The notes: generated from the sequence alone by a model not told the origin. 64,000 nt of DNA from Vicia villosa (GCF_029867415.1 NC_081180.1:21414808-21478807); one strand, 5' to 3'. Positions 1-12,447 are shown, numbered from the stretch's first letter. Program-made: numbers and translations.

Positions 1-231
1 TTTGTTTGTCGCAATTCTAATCAATATTGCAGTGATTTCCGTGTCTGCCACTGTTTGTACTGCCAAAGACATTACTGCTGAAAATGTTAAAAGTTGAAGT
101 GATTTTACCCTTAACTCAACTTCTTTTCTTCTTAAGAATGTATTGGGACGTTCCATCTCAATCATTTATGCAATAGACTTGCTAGCTTCTGGACAAAGTT
201 CTTCCATAACTAGGACATATGGAGGAAAAAA
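1..231 (+). pseudogene. NRAMP-family metal transporter, exon fragment (cut by window edge)
   Basis: Reading from base 2, the translation runs LFVAILINIAVISVSATV, then an in-frame TGA at 95-97, then [24 protein letters not shown] and ITRTYGG. This matches the middle of plant NRAMP divalent-metal transporters, including the hydrophobic helix and the conserved transport signature (family consensus close to GQSSTITGTYAGQ). The stop replaces a residue in the loop before the LLKNVLG stretch, and the signature carries G-to-R and A-to-G changes. Similarity fades after TYGG into AT-rich sequence. The piece looks like a dead or captured exon fragment. More of it may lie upstream of base 1, so a working gene beyond the edge with a sequence error cannot be excluded. 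Confidence 0.6.
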
Positions 232-707
232 ATTATTTCGTAGTTGTATGCATTCCATCATAATTTTATAAGTGTAATGTTAACTTGTTTCTAAGGATAC
301 AAATTAAGAATTAAATGAAGAAATATTATTTTAATAAAAGTATAGAATTAATTTTGTATAGTTTTTTTTTCAATACAAATTTTTTTATAAATGAATTTTT
401 TAACTTGTGTCTATAAAACACAAGTTAGTATTATCTATTTTATAATGTATTTTGATTTATAATTTTATTGTTGAATATTGATCTCTATCACTAAAGATAG
501 TTGTTAATTTTTTTAATAAGCAATTTGTATCTAGCAGAATTCGAACCTGAGACCTTGAGAAGAGCACACTCTCAAGTCGAAAAAGTTAGCTATTAATTTA
601 GTGGTCTTGTTCTTAAAATTTTTAAGCATTAATGATTAAATTGATTAAATTTTGAAACTGTTGAAGGCTAAGTAATAAACCACATAGAGTTTTTTTTTTG
701 AAAATGA

Positions 708-764
<57 letters not shown>

Positions 765-1104
765 TATGGTATTTTTGTGTGTGTATATATATGTGTGTGT
801 GTGTGCGCGCGCGTGTGTGTTTTGTTTAGGAACAAAATTGTTTATGCAGATTTTTGATGGGGATGGTGCAGGCTGCTCCGATACAATTGTGTTACGTGAA
901 CTTGTAAGTGAGAAAATAAAAATGTGTATAGTAAATTGTGCATATAATCATACATATTACCGCTCACACAATGATTTTTATACAATGAGAGACAATTGAG
1001 CATATGCAATATTGGGAATGTGGTCGATTGAAAACACTTCCTCCCAAGACTTGTCGTAGAATGATAGTCTTTCAAGAAACTGGGTCGATTGAGAAAAACT
1101 CATT
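232..1104. other. AT-rich intergenic sequence with microsatellites
   Basis: No gene is supported. It contains a long (TAA)n tract at about 709-762, a (TG)n/(CG)n tract at about 776-817, and a tRNA-like module at 538-595 listed separately. Short reading frames over the TG tract are low-complexity artefacts. Confidence 0.6.
538..595 (-). other. tRNA-like/SINE-like internal promoter remnant
   Basis: On the minus strand the sequence contains TCAGGTTCGAATTC, a good match to a Pol III B box (GGTTCGANNCC), and about 35 bases upstream TAGCTAACTTTTT, a poor A box. The spacing is tRNA-like but the body does not fold as a recognisable tRNA. It is best read as a decayed tRNA-derived SINE or tRNA fossil. 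Confidence 0.3.
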
Positions 1105-1109
1105 AAACA

Positions 1110-1303
1110 TATTACAAGATCTTCGACCTTGGAGCAGAAAAATAGAATCGGCCCATTGGGCTTTTGTTATTGAATATACAAAAAGTATCATATGCATATC
1201 TTATTTACAACTGAAGACTAGGTAGAGTATTTATATTGCAGAATATGTAACTGACTAGCTATTATGTAAGAGAAATAAAAGTCACTATATTATTATTCTA
1301 ACA
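1110..1303 (-). repeat. 3' LTR of copia element A
   Basis: The repeat is 194 bp. In element orientation it begins TGTTAGAATAATAATATAG directly after the polypurine run GGGGGG. It pairs with 13743-13944. The outer end reads TA instead of the canonical CA, most likely by point mutation. Confidence 0.85.
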
Positions 1304-1309
1304 CCCCCC

Positions 1310-3005
1310 ATAAGCTTGAGGGAAAAGTGTTTAAAATCCAAGCTTAGTGATGGTGCTAGAAAAGGGCCTAAAGTTAAGGGGCTTGGTAAAAATGTCTGCA
1401 AGTTGTTGTGATGAGGAAATGAGCAGCAGTCAAAATAGACCATTCTGAAGCTTTCCTCGCACTAGGTGGCAGTCAAGGTCGATGTGCTTGGTGCGTTCGT
1501 GAAAGAAGAATTGCTGGCAATGTGTCTAGCTGAGGCGTTGTCGCAATATAGAAGGGAAAGTTGGATGAATGTTACATGAAGTTCCTTGAGGATATTTGTG
1601 AGCCATTGTATTTCGCAAACGGTAAAGGCCATTGCCCGATATTCACATTCGGTGGAATTGCAAGATACCGTAGGTTGCTTCTTGGCTTTCCATTAAATCA
1701 AGGAATTACCTAGATAAATACAGAAACCAATAACAGACTTTCGGGTGTCCGGGCAAGTTGCCTAATTCGAGTTGGAGAAGGCTTTAACTTAAACAGGTGA
1801 GGATGATGGGAAGAATAAACCTTGTGCTGGGGAGTTTTTGAGATACCTTAATACACGAATAGTAGCAGCGTGATGAAGGTGTGTGGGATTACTCATGTGT
1901 TGTCTAAGTTGCTGAACCGCAAATGCGATATCTGGTCGGGTGTTGAGAAGATAGATAAGATGTCCAACCAATTTTCTGTATGATGTAGGATCAAACAGTG
2001 GCGTCCCTTCATCAGTCTTGAGCTTGGTGTCCCTAGTCATTGCAGGTTTGCAGTCTAGCAAACTAGTTTGAGAGAGAAGATCCAGCACATATTTACGTTG
2101 ACAGATCTTGATTCTGACATGTGATTTGCCAATTTCGAGCCCGAGGAAGTACTTGAGTGTGCCCAAGTCCTTGATGTCAAAGTGTTGTCTTGATGTTCTT
2201 CATGTGTTCTAGGTTTTTACCTGCAATGACAAGATCATCAACATATATTAGAATGGCAGTAAATGCCTTAGAAGAACAATTAATAAATAATGTGTTGTCT
2301 GCAGAGCATTTTTGGAAATTGTTTGGTAATAGGAAAGTGGTCAATTTAGCAAACCATTGACGACTGGATTTCTTAAATCCATATATAGATTTTAAAAGTT
2401 GACAGACTTGATTCAGATGAGTGTGTTGTATGCCTTAGGGGTAAGGACATATAGATCTCCTCATCTAAATCGTCATGTAGAAAGGCGTTATGCACGTCAA
2501 GTTGATGTAGATTTAAGTTTAAAGAAGAGGCAAGAGCGATAATTAATCTTACAGTTGTCAGTTTTGCGACAGGGGGAAAGTGTCAAAGGAATCAATACCT
2601 TTAATTTGAGTGAAGCCCTTTGCTACTAACCTCGCTTTATGCCGTTCAATTGTGCCATCAACTTTAAATTTGATTTTACAAACCCACTTGCAGATGATAG
2701 CTTTCTTACCTGGAGAAAGAGTTGTAAAAGACCAAGCTTTATTATTTGTGAGGGCTTCAATTTCAGCATTCATAGCCTGAATCCAACGAGGGTGAGTGAC
2801 TTCTTGTTTATAGGTGGTGGGATCACTAGTGGTGGTGATGGTTGCTATGAATTAATGATATGTTGGGGAAATGTTTGAGTAGTCTATGGACTTGGAAATG
2901 TAATAAGGAATGGGAGAAGGGGAAGTGTTACAAATAAAATCATTGAGATAAGCAGGCTTTTTATTAGTTCTGCATAGTTAAATGAGGGCCAAGATTAACA
3001 GTGCC
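1310..3005 (-). pseudogene. Copia element A: reverse transcriptase and RNase H remnants
   Basis: Minus-strand fragments are spread over frames and broken by stops. The RT start is at about 2558-2773 (ICKWVCKIKFKVDGTIERHK, ARLVAKGFTQIKGIDSFDTF). The RT C-terminus and connection are at 1789-2166 (LKYFLGLEIG, YRKLVGHLIYLLNTRPDIAF). RNase H is at about 1440-1700 (CNSTECEYRAMAFTVCEIQW). Order and motifs match the copia pol polyprotein. The YVDD catalytic segment falls in the damaged stretch at about 2160-2330, where KVLRAF-type and LIYVDDLVI-type sequence can be traced only partially. There is no intact ORF. Confidence 0.85.
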
Positions 3006-3926
3006 AGAGAAGTAGGCAGTGATAGTGTGGCCATCGGGAAAAGGGATTCTAATAGGGTCAATAATACTAAGAGTGGAAAAACATTGAATATGAGGGCAAA
3101 CATGGTGAGAAGCCCCCGAGTCTAGAATCCACGTAGAAAAATATTATAATTCATTACCTGTATTCGAAATACTTGAGATTATGTGAAATGTGTCAGTCAA
3201 GTTCACCTTATCCGTGGGCTTGTTTGATATGTACTTCTTGGATTGTTGAAAAAGGAAAAGAAGGTGTTGAAGTTACTCGTTAGAGATGTTGGGTTGTTTG
3301 TTAAAGGAGTTGTTGGATTTGGAATTATTGGTGTGATAACCTGGAGGAAATCCATATTTGAAGTAGCAGTTATCCTCAGTGTGATTTGTTTTGTGATAAT
3401 TTGTGCACATCATGTTGGATTTTGGTTATCCTTTGCCTCGACCACGTCCACCAAAAGATTGATTATTGGCAAAGAAGATTGTAGACTCAATGTTGGATGG
3501 AGGTGACGGAACCTCTTGTTGAGCAATTAGCGAATATACCTTGCTGGTGCTGGGTAATGGATCAAGGAAGAGAAATTGAGTTTGAATGTTGTGATGAGTA
3601 TCATTCAATCTCTTGAGAAAACATGTGACATACTCCATGTGCTTGTAAATACGAACGGCTTTTGCAAGATCACAGGTGCAAGTGACCGGGAAAGAACATT
3701 AAGGAGTTTGTAGCAGATCCTCAAGTTTATCCCATAGGATCTTGAGGTCGGTGAAATATTAGGAGAGGGATCGGTCTCCTTGTTTGATTGAATGTACAAC
3801 ACGAAGAAGATCGAAAAACCGAAAAATGGTTACCTTTTGTGAATCGCTCACTGAGATCTTCCCAGAGTTCAATGGAAGAATCAATGTAAATTGTGCTTGA
3901 GCGATTTGAGGAGATAGGGTGCAATT
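3006..3926 (-). pseudogene. Copia element A: protease and 3' part of gag
   Basis: On the minus strand, about 3926-3640 gives LHPISSNRSSTIYIDSS and IELWEDLSERFTKG, the UBN2-type gag core. Then comes a glycine/arginine-rich stretch and a zinc knuckle at about 3330-3420, CTNYHKTNHTEDNC, in which the second Cys of the CX2CX4HX4C motif is Tyr. The protease active site WILDSGASHHVC lies at about 3090-3135. The protease is followed almost directly by the pre-RT region, so the integrase domain has been deleted. Confidence 0.85.
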
Positions 3927-5223
3927 TGAAAATTTTAGTAACACACGCTTGATGTCTTGCTGGATGTTATGACATCCACAATTACACAACACAGATAATT
4001 AAAACAGAACAGCATAAAAACAATAAAGAACACTGTCATACCCCAAAATTTGCCCATCATATTTATTCATATCTCAGTCCATCTAACTTTCAAATGCTCA
4101 AAGATATACAAGAAGGAAGCATGCAGTCTCTCTCCTAAACAACAGCCTCTAAACTAGGGTTTTGTATTTCTCAAAGTAAAATCAAGTTCTAAGACCTCAA
4201 ATGGATCCCATTGCCTCTCATATGCTTCAAAGGGGCCTCATGCCAAGTTTCAAGCTTTGATCCATAAGATTGCTCAGTTAATAGTTCAAATGGTCAACAA
4301 GCGACCAGTTTGACCTAAAAGTCAACTATGGTCAAAGTACAGTCAAAACTCCCGATTTTTCGTCAACATAAACATTTTAATGTTAGATTCATCATTTGAT
4401 CATAGGTTGATCATGATTCATAAAGGAGAGCTCAGAAATCATCAAAAGGACAAGTTGCTAGATTAGGGTTTTAAGGAGAAAGTCAACCCAACTTTGACTG
4501 ATCATATCATTCTCGTACTTTCTCAAAAATTCACCAACCAAAGCTCATTCTCAAGGAAATTCAATTCTCTACAACTTTGATTTTGGTCCCAAGGTCAAGA
4601 AATGCTTCGGCATAAGAGATATAAGCCAAAACATTACAGGTCCTTCTAGAAGCTCGCAAAAAGCAGTTTTTCTTCAGGAGCCATATCGTCAAGATAAAAT
4701 CTCCAAATGCAAAAAAGTTTCCAAAGTGGCTTGTAGAGGACATCTTGGGCTTTCCAAAAAGTCCTAGAACATGTCCATACCATAAAAATTGAGAGAGATA
4801 TGTTTGATACAAGTCGGCTAAAATTCAAGGAAAAGTGAGAAACCCTAATTGGCAAAGTTCTAATTTTTGACTAATGGGCCAAAGTTTCTTGATTTCAAAC
4901 ATGCCCATGATACATATAGAAGCCCACCACGCCATATTTTCACTATTATCATTATTATTTATTTTTATTTTGAATTATATTCATTTAATTCAAAATTTAA
5001 TAATAGAAATAATGAAAAATATAAAAGATATGAGATGGATTGGTTCCTTAATCAAATATGGAGCAAATATAATATGGAAAATCATGCAATATTGGTTGAA
5101 AAAGATTGAAATATGATTGAATCAATTTGCCCATTAATAGAAAGAAATCACATGATTTTTCAATCAAATATTATTTCTCCAAATCATTGATTCTTTTTCA
5201 AACTAAAAACCCTAGTATTCTCT

Positions 5224-5236
5224 CCTATATATATCC
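5224..5236 (+). promoter_or_regulatory. Probable TATA box of the Ogre-type LTR
   Basis: CTATATATATCC is followed within about 40 bp by CA/AG-rich leader-like sequence. This is where a U3/R boundary would be expected. The promoter call is inference. Confidence 0.4.
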
Positions 5237-6082
5237 AAGACATTCAGCCTCAGAGCCACGAAAAAGGGGAGAGGAGCAGCCACAAAAGTTAGAGTTTCTA
5301 CTTCAAAAAAGTTCATTCAAACTTGCACCCTAGAGTTTCAACTTGCAGAGCTCTTCGTGGACTTTCAACGATTCAATCTTGTTCCTGAGGTGAAGTAAGG
5401 TAAGAATGGACCTTCATCCATGGTAGAAAGATCTCTAAACTCATACTCCATTCTCTTCATGCCCTTCATGTCAATACTTTCATTTTAATGGTTTTATGGT
5501 GTTTTAACGCAAACCAAGGCCACTAACGTGTTCCCTATGATGATTAGAAGAGAATGGAACCAGTGTTATAAAGCTTAGAAGCCGGAAACGAACTATGCCA
5601 TTATTAGGGCATAAGCAAAGATTCCTTTCGTTTTCGTATTTTTAGAGGTTTTTAAGAGGCGAGGATGACACCATTGGATTCCCAGGGTCCTAAATAGTAG
5701 ATCTGGGCAGCTTTGTCTCTGTTGTGTTTTGATTTTCGCAGGTTTCATAATGTTGATATAATGAAGGAAGAACACGCGGGAAAATCCGCAGGTAAAACTG
5801 CTGCTAAAGCCGCAACAGAATCCGCAGGATCATCCAAGAAGAAGATGAACAGTAAAACATGCGTGGAGGCTTCACGCAACATCATTGGCTAGTGCATGTC
5901 CTTGTCCTCTCTCCTCATGTGTGGAAGGCCCTGGTTGGTTGGTCAAAAATTCAAAAAACTCTCTCTCCATGTTTGACTGGCTGAAGCGAAATACGTGGGG
6001 CCCAAGTCTGACTTCGTTTGAATGGTCCAAGTAATCAAAAGTTTAATATTTATTCTTTCTTGTTGAATGGACTAACAACATA

Positions 6083-6156
6083 TGCAGGTAGCACAGCTGG
6101 TAGCTGATTGAAGTTTGTCACTATACATACCTGGGTTCGATCCCCAGGTTGAGATA
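6083..6156 (+). other. tRNA-like module with Pol III A and B boxes inside the Ogre LTR
   Basis: TAGCACAGCTGG (6089-6100) fits the A box TRGCNNARYNGG, and GGTTCGATCCC (6134-6144) fits the B box, with tRNA-like spacing. CCTGGGTTCGATCCCCAGG forms a perfect T-arm-like hairpin. The acceptor stem is not convincing, so this is a tRNA fossil or SINE head rather than a working tRNA gene. Confidence 0.5.
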
Positions 6157-6499
6157 TTTTTTTTCCACTCATTTGAACGTGGATCCAGCGATATCACATC
6201 CTGGAAGACCATGGAACGCCTCCAATCCTGGCCCATGATTTCACAGCGAAGCAAGATCCAAAGGACCATAAACCGCTGGTCCACCATGCACCCTCAATGG
6301 AGCACTCCACAGGATCTGAAGCTAAGTCACTTTTAATTATTTATTTATTTTTTATTATATAAACCCTTTTTATTTGTTTTCTTTTCTCCTTTTTTTTATT
6401 AAAATTAGTCTATTTTAAAAATAAAAAGAAAAACATGTTATTTATTAATTAAATAAATATTTTCACCATTATTTATTTTTAATCGGAGATTCGACTCTT

Positions 6500-6768
6500 T
6501 TTTTTATAAAAATAATCGTTTTTAAGGTTTTTAGCTAATAATTATTTTAGGGTAACAATTTTAATTTTGCCTCAAACCCTGATTTTAGCATGATAATTAA
6601 TCACTGTCATTGGTAGGTGTTGTCCGTTAACCTTTTTTTATAAAAATAATCGTTTTTAAGGTTTTTAGCTAATAATTATTTTAGGGTAACAATTTTAATT
6701 TTGCCTCAAACCCTGATTTTAGCATGATAATTAATCACTGTCATTGGTAGGTGTTGTCCGTTAACCTT
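6500..6768 (+). repeat. 134-bp tandem duplication inside the Ogre LTR
   Basis: Two near-identical copies have a period of 134 bp. For example AATAATCGTTTTTAAGG occurs at 6511 and 6645, and each copy ends near GTTGTCCGTTAACC (about 6632 and 6766). Confidence 0.85.
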
Positions 6769-8560
6769 AGTTAATTTATGTCCTTTTGGGGTTTGCCTTG
6801 CCATTTTTTGCCTAAATTATTACTATTGGGATCACTCATACACTAAAACAAATTCTCTTCTTTGTGCAAATTTTCAGGGTTATTTCAAATTCTTCAGCCG
6901 CGCGCTTCACCCGACCAAAAGCTAAGTTTTCTAACTTTTTTTTTTATATATTTATTTTTATTTTTAATTATATAATTCCTCTTTTATTTATTATCAATGC
7001 CTTGTATTTGCCACAAAAAGTTTTCTACATTTCTCTTCTTCATTTTTCAGGGTTAGCCACGGTCCTCCGACTACGCACCATCAGAGCTAAGTTTCCAATC
7101 CATTTAAATATTATTTTACTTTTTGCCTTTTGCCCAAAATAGGGTTTGCTTCGAATAGTCAATACACTCCTATTATTTTTCTTTTAATTTTCAGGGTCGA
7201 TCGAAGGTTCGAGGAAGATCAAAGCGTTCAAGGATGTTTAAAACTAATTATTAATCCTTCTTATTTTTCCGCCTTTTAATTTCGCCCGCCCCTGCAGGTG
7301 TTTATTGTAATAGCGTAGGAAAGTTTTTTTCTGCCTTTATTTTATTTTAATTGCGTGGTTAGTAATCTTAGGGAGTGATAACCATGAATTGAACATAGAA
7401 TCACCTAACTTACAAGATAAATATCATTGAAGTTAACCACGTGATTGTGCCACACACACACCTATAGGGTAATCCCTCTGGTTGTCTTGTTGCCTTATTA
7501 CTGTTACATTGTTGCCTTATTAATTTTGTTGCCTAAAAATAGTCAAGTCCCTCGATTCCGAGGATACCTAAAGCAATGTTGCCTGTTGCCTTCAAAGTTA
7601 TTGAAACTCCCTCGAGGTTGCCTTATAAAGAATGATTGTCCCTATTGCTAAGGTATCCTCGCATGATGCCTAAAAGATTAATGACTATTATATCCTTCCC
7701 TTAGACTACCTGCCCTCTTTATGGGTGGGACAGTCTTATGGCGAACGATAATTTCTCGATGACCCTTAAACATCCAATTGAAAGACTTCGGGCCCTCTTA
7801 TGGTATGGATAGACCCTTTCGCCCGAAAAGCTAAAAGAACGATTTTTCCAACTTAGGGTAAGTAGCTTTTAATTGCTTGCTCAATTCAAATTCAAAATTC
7901 AAACTCTTTTCCCACTCTTTTCAAAATCAAATTCAAAAAGACTACGCTTATTTACAAGCTAAAGTTCTTCTTCCAAATCTTTTCTTATTCAAAATCTTTT
8001 CAAACAATTCAAACAGACAAGTGAGCTAAGCAATTAAGAGCCCGTGGATAACCATGGATGCAAAGGGTGCTTTACACCTTCCCTTTGTATAACTTACCCC
8101 CCGAACTCAAAATCTTTAAAAGGTCTTTTTTCTGTTCTTTTAGCCTTTCTTATTGGATAAAATAAAAGTCGGTGACGACTCTTGCTTACCGCAACATTTC
8201 GATATAAAAGTCAGTTCACCGTATTACAAACACACATAATTGTTTACCCAGTTCGGTTCAAACAACCTACTCTGGGGGCTACCAAGCCAGGGAGGGAATC
8301 CAATATAAGCAGAATTAATTCGGAGCTAAACTCCCCCGTTTACAACTCCTCACTTAAAACCTACCCAATGCAATTCCAATCTATTCCTAGACCTGAGTAT
8401 CTCCATTCACTTCCCCTCAATCACAGCAGTGATTACAAATAAACATAAACAATTACAGAGAGAAGACACTCTTCAAAAACACACCTTGATCTGCTTAAAA
8501 GCTTCAATCAAGAGACACACACTCGTGCTTAAAAGTTAAGAGTGACAATTAACAAACACA

Positions 8561-8948
8561 AACTCCCCCTGTTTGGCCATAAATGTTGCCAAAGCAAACA
8601 AATGTCTTCTCCTCCTGTTTTTTTTAACTCTATGGTTCCTCGAGGACGTAGAGTCCTAACTTCCTTCGCAAGTTTTCAAACTGTGTAGCATCAAGAGCTT
8701 TTGTGAAAATGTCATTGACATTGTTAGGAACATTCTCGTCACTCTCGTCAGAAACATCTTCAATATGCATTATATGCACCATTCTCATTCGTGCATCATT
8801 CAGGATCCTGACAGGATTAGTCACTTCTGTATGCATGTTTAGACAAAGCATCGCTTTGAGCGAGATGAACAAAGATAGTTGAGGCATCTCCATGAGGTGA
8901 GTTAGTTCTAAACCAATTTCTGTGGGAAAATTGCACTTTGTGATTACA
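8561..8948 (-). pseudogene. Copia element B: pol C-terminus and polypurine tract
   Basis: Minus-strand 8893-8630 encodes a fragment ending NDIFTKALDATQFENLRRK then LGLYVLEEP. This is the conserved tail after RNase H in copia polyproteins (ADIFTKALD...FE..R..LG). Downstream toward the 3' LTR lie GGCAACATTTATGGCC and AGGGGGAG, the usual copia polypurine context. Confidence 0.75.
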
Positions 8949-10410
8949 CTAGTTATTATGGTGGGATGTCAGTTGAAGGATCTTTTTGTGAATCATGAGG
9001 ACCTTCACATTTAGCCTATTAACAACACCTAGATCAGTAGTTGACCTTTGCGTAAAGTTCTGTTTGTCCTCCATATAGTTTTTGATGTAGCAGGGCATAG
9101 TTATGACATTCCACTCGATATTCTGGTGAGATACATTTTGGTGTATCCAACTAGATTTAGACCAGCCCAAAAGGTTTCTAGAAATCATACTTATCGTCAG
9201 ATTCACATCTTCTGTTGTGATCAGAAGAATCCTGCTCTCCTTGCTTTCTTGATTTTTCAAGTTTAGCTGTGACTCCTTTGCTCTTTCCATCCATAATCTT
9301 GAGGCTTGGTCTATCCCTAGCGTCTCCTCTTTCAGGTGGACCTGGCTGTCAATGGATACCTTCCTTGGGACCATGTTCAAAGCAATGCCCTTTTTGAACA
9401 GATGGACTTCCCTTGTCATATCTCTAGTCCGGATGTCATTGGGTGCATTTGTCACAATTTTCCTTAATCTTCTGACAGCTCCTGGAATTTGATTCTGAGC
9501 AATAATTTCCCTTTGAGGAGCTTTTTGAATATTTACTGAAGCATTCACCAATCCCGGAGGCTTTGTTTGTCTCAATTCGCACAATTGAGTTCTCAGCAAA
9601 TTTTGATGTTAAGACATCTGTTTTGACATTGACATATTCTGCTGAAGCAGTCGACTTACTTCCTTCTACAACATCCTCCATTACTGTCTTGTTCTTGCTT
9701 GTAACCGGAATACTCCTATCCTTTTTGTGGTGTTTTTTTTGTCTAGATTTACTTTTTCTAGAGCTTCCTGCTTTCTTTACAGCCTCCTCCTCATTTTTGT
9801 CATGGCTCGAGTGATTAGCGTTCACACACGACTTTCGTTGTGATGGATTTTTCTTAGTCAGGTTTTCTTGTTGAGGGGTATTTCTTTTGGTAGATGGATG
9901 AGTTTTAGGACAAGAGAACCTCCGGTGCCCTATCTTACCACATTGATAGCATTTCTTGGCTGAGACAGGTGTGTGTTTTACTGGATGTTAAGCCTCTTGA
10001 TTGAGCTTCTTTCCCTTCTTCGTGTCTCGCAGCTTTCCCTCTAGATCAACAATGTTTATCATGAGATTTACTCTTTCTTCTTGTAATAGGGCATAAGCAT
10101 TTTTCATATATCGTCAATCTCTTGCTCAATTCTCCATTTAGTAGACACATTTCAGAGTATCCAGCAGCAAGTTCTTTGCTGGTGAGTTCTTCAATATAAG
10201 TCTCATCATCAGACTCATCCACTTCTTCTGTCGGGATTCTTGTTCTAGGAACAGGAACCTCTAATTTGGTAGTTCTTTCTTGATCTTTTTCTTCATTTTT
10301 TTCTTTGGCCAAAGGACAAGTAGTCAGTGACTTGGAGTTTTTAGGTTCCCATAGATAACAATTATTCTCAGATCTGACTCCTTTCATGACTTCTTCATTT
10401 TCTTTATTGG
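8949..10410 (-). pseudogene. Copia element B: second, divergent gag-like segment
   Basis: The minus strand shows a fragment with GVRSENNCYLWEPKNS, typical of the linker before integrase in SIRE-like elements. It then returns to gag-type sequence: ELTSKELAAGYSEMC coiled-coil-like spacer, and a CCHC knuckle CYQCGKIGHRRFSC at about 9915-9960. A long Ser/Lys-rich stretch (9825-9436) and disrupted frames to 8949 follow. Going from a pre-integrase linker back into gag is not a normal polyprotein order. It implies recombination with a related element or a rearranged duplication. Integrase and RT are missing. Confidence 0.6.
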
Positions 10411-12378
10411 TAACAATACACTATTCTTTAGTGAACCTGACATAGAGTCCTTCATCACATAGTTGGCTGATGCTTATAAGGTTTGCGGCCAGTCCTTGTA
10501 CAAATAAAACATTATGTAGATTAGGAACACCCTGACCTTCTGTCTTACCAACACCTTTGACTTCTCTTATATCTCCATCACCAATAGTCACATAGTTGGT
10601 TCCCTCAAGTTTGAGGTTTAGTAGTGAGTTCATACTCCTAGTCATGTGATTTGAGAAACCACTGTCAAGGTACCAGTCTTCTTTGGCAGGCATTCTTAGA
10701 GAGGTATGTGCTATTAGAGCAACATTCTTAGCCACCCACAGTTGCTTTCTGTTATATGTATCATATTCAGGTTTGGCTTGATGGATTTGATCTGGATATC
10801 CAAATAGTCTGAAACAGAATGGCTTTATGTAACCAAATCTTCCACAGTGATGACACCTCCATTTTTGGAATTTCTTCTTTGAATGCCTCCTTCTTCTTTT
10901 TTCTTGATGTTGTGACATTGGAGCTGACATTTGGTTGGTCACAGAAGTCTCGGGCTTTGCTCTCCTGAATCCAGAGATGAATTCCTCTTTAGCCACAAAT
11001 CCCACTCCGGACATGTCTCCTGTTCTTTGTCTAGACTCCAGAATTTCTTCTAGAGTATCAGTTCTATTGTTCAGTATTTTGAACGACTTGGTCATTTGAT
11101 CAACTTTGTAGTTCAACATGCTTACTTCACTACTGAGGGAGTCTATGGTTGCAAGATGTTTATTCTTCTCAGTTTCTAGCTCTCTTATGAATATCTCTTG
11201 CTTCTCCACTTGTTTGCAGACTTCAGCATTCTTCATACACAACTTCTTGTATGAGGCAGCAAGTTCATCAAAGGTTAGCTCATCATCACTGGAATCATCA
11301 TCATATTCATAGATTCTTGTTGAAACTATGACATGTCTTGCAGTTTCTTCTTCTGAATCAGAGTCTTCATTAGACCAAGTGACAGACAGTCCTTTCTTTT
11401 GCTCCTTGTGGTAGGTAGGACATTCAGCTCTTATGTGTCCAAATCCTTCACATCCATGACACGGAACCCCTTTCCCTTGATTGGGCTTCTCCTCAGCTTT
11501 GAATCTTCTGCTTGGATCATAGGTCTGGTTGATGTCATTGGAAGTGTTCTTGACATTTGATCTGGACTTCTGATCAACCCTTTTAATAAGTCTGTTGAAT
11601 TGTTTTCCAAGCATGGTTATGGCGTCTAATAGATTTTCATCACTTCCACCATTGCTTTCTCTTGAATTATCATCTGTTTTGGTGACAAAAGCTATGCTTT
11701 TGTTCTTGTTTTCAACAGGCTCACAGATGCTCAACTCAAAGGTTTGTAGAGACCCAATGAAATCGCTTAGGCAGTGCTTTTGTCCAGCTTCATGTTGCTG
11801 ATGTCTTGGGCTTCCTCTATGGCAGTTACCTTCATATCAAATCGCTTAGGTAGTGATTTGAGGATCTTTCTTACTAATTTTTCTTCAGTCATTTTTTCTC
11901 CTAAGGCTCCTGAGTTGTTTGAAATCTCAAGGACATTCATATAGAATTCATAAATGGTTTCATCCTCTTTCATCTTGAGATTTTCAAACTTAGTGGTAAG
12001 CATGTGAAGTCTCAACATCTTTACCTTGGATGTGCCTTCATGTGCTGTTTTGAGGATATTCCAAGCTTCTTTAGCTAGCTCACAGTGTTGCACAAGCCTA
12101 AATATGTTCTTGTCAATCCCATTGAATAAGGCACTTAGGGCCTTGGAATTGCCCAAAGCTAGCTCTTCTTCAGTTTTTCTCCATTGAGTTTCAGGAATTA
12201 GAATAGTGGTTCCATCTTCCATAATCTTCTGAGGATGTTTCCATCCGCTTTCCACAGCTCTCCAGGCCTTGCTGTCCACAGACTTTATGACTGCTACCAT
12301 ACGGGGTTTTCAATAGTCATAGTTAGAGCCATCCAGGATGGGTGGTCTATTCCCAAACACTAATAGTTCCTTCTCCAT
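10411..12378 (-). pseudogene. Copia element B: gag and protease
   Basis: Gag starts at the ATG complementary to 12376-12378 (MEKELLVFGNRPPILDGSN). It hits a TGA at 12310-12312 where family members have Trp, resumes at 12300 (VAVIKSVDSKAWRAVESGW), and shifts frame near 11770. Later come a CCHC knuckle CHGCEGFGHIRAEC (about 11440-11480), a second knuckle-like CHHCGRFGYIKPFC, and the aspartic protease site DWYLDSGFSNHMT (about 10650-10690), where the usual Cys of DSGCS is Phe. Gag forms the particle and the protease cleaves the polyprotein. The frame breaks make this copy inactive. Confidence 0.88.
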
Positions 12379-12435
12379 AGTACCAGAATTTTGTTATCCC
12401 TAGATCTCACCCAGATGTAAATAGGCAGGGTGTCT

Positions 12436-12447
12436 GCTCTAATGCCA
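12436..12447 (-). other. Primer-binding site of copia element B
   Basis: The minus strand reads TGGCATTAGAGC, two substitutions from TGGTATCAGAGC, the complement of plant initiator tRNA-Met used by most copia elements. It sits next to the inner end of the 5' LTR (12450). Confidence 0.8.

Larger units (their letters stand above)
4034..8228 (+). mobile_element. Solo LTR of an Ogre/Tat-type Ty3/gypsy element (4.2 kb)
   Basis: The sequence starts TGTCATACCCCAAAATTTGC and ends GTATTACA. It is flanked by AACAC at 4029-4033 and 8229-8233, a perfect 5-bp target duplication. Removing it restores the LTR of element B (aagaacacacataattg versus aagaacatacataattg in the intact copy). The TGTCATACCCC start, the 'aagggtgctttacaccttccctt' type segment near 8065 (given here only as a landmark) and the GGTGACGACTC near the end are hallmarks of legume Ogre LTRs. 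A TATA box (CTATATATATCC) lies near 5225. The interior holds a 134-bp tandem duplication (about 6500-6768) and a tRNA-like module (6083-6156). Short ORFs inside are not genes. It arose by LTR-LTR recombination (inference). Confidence 0.85.
3927..8560 (-). repeat. 3' LTR of copia element B (5'-truncated, interrupted by a solo LTR)
   Basis: Segments 3927-4033 and 8234-8560 together give 434 bp that align end to end with 12450-12883 of the 5' LTR at high identity. Homology stops abruptly at 8560, where a purine-rich AGGGGGAG (minus strand) begins. The remaining 440 bp of the 5' LTR (12884-13323) have no counterpart here. Confidence 0.85.

Noticed and set aside
6083..6156. A functional tRNA gene
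   Set aside because: A and B boxes fit, but acceptor and anticodon stems do not pair well and it lies inside an LTR.
9563..9814. Plus-strand ORFs across 9048-11801
   Set aside because: Antisense shadows of the minus-strand copia gag/protease remnants.
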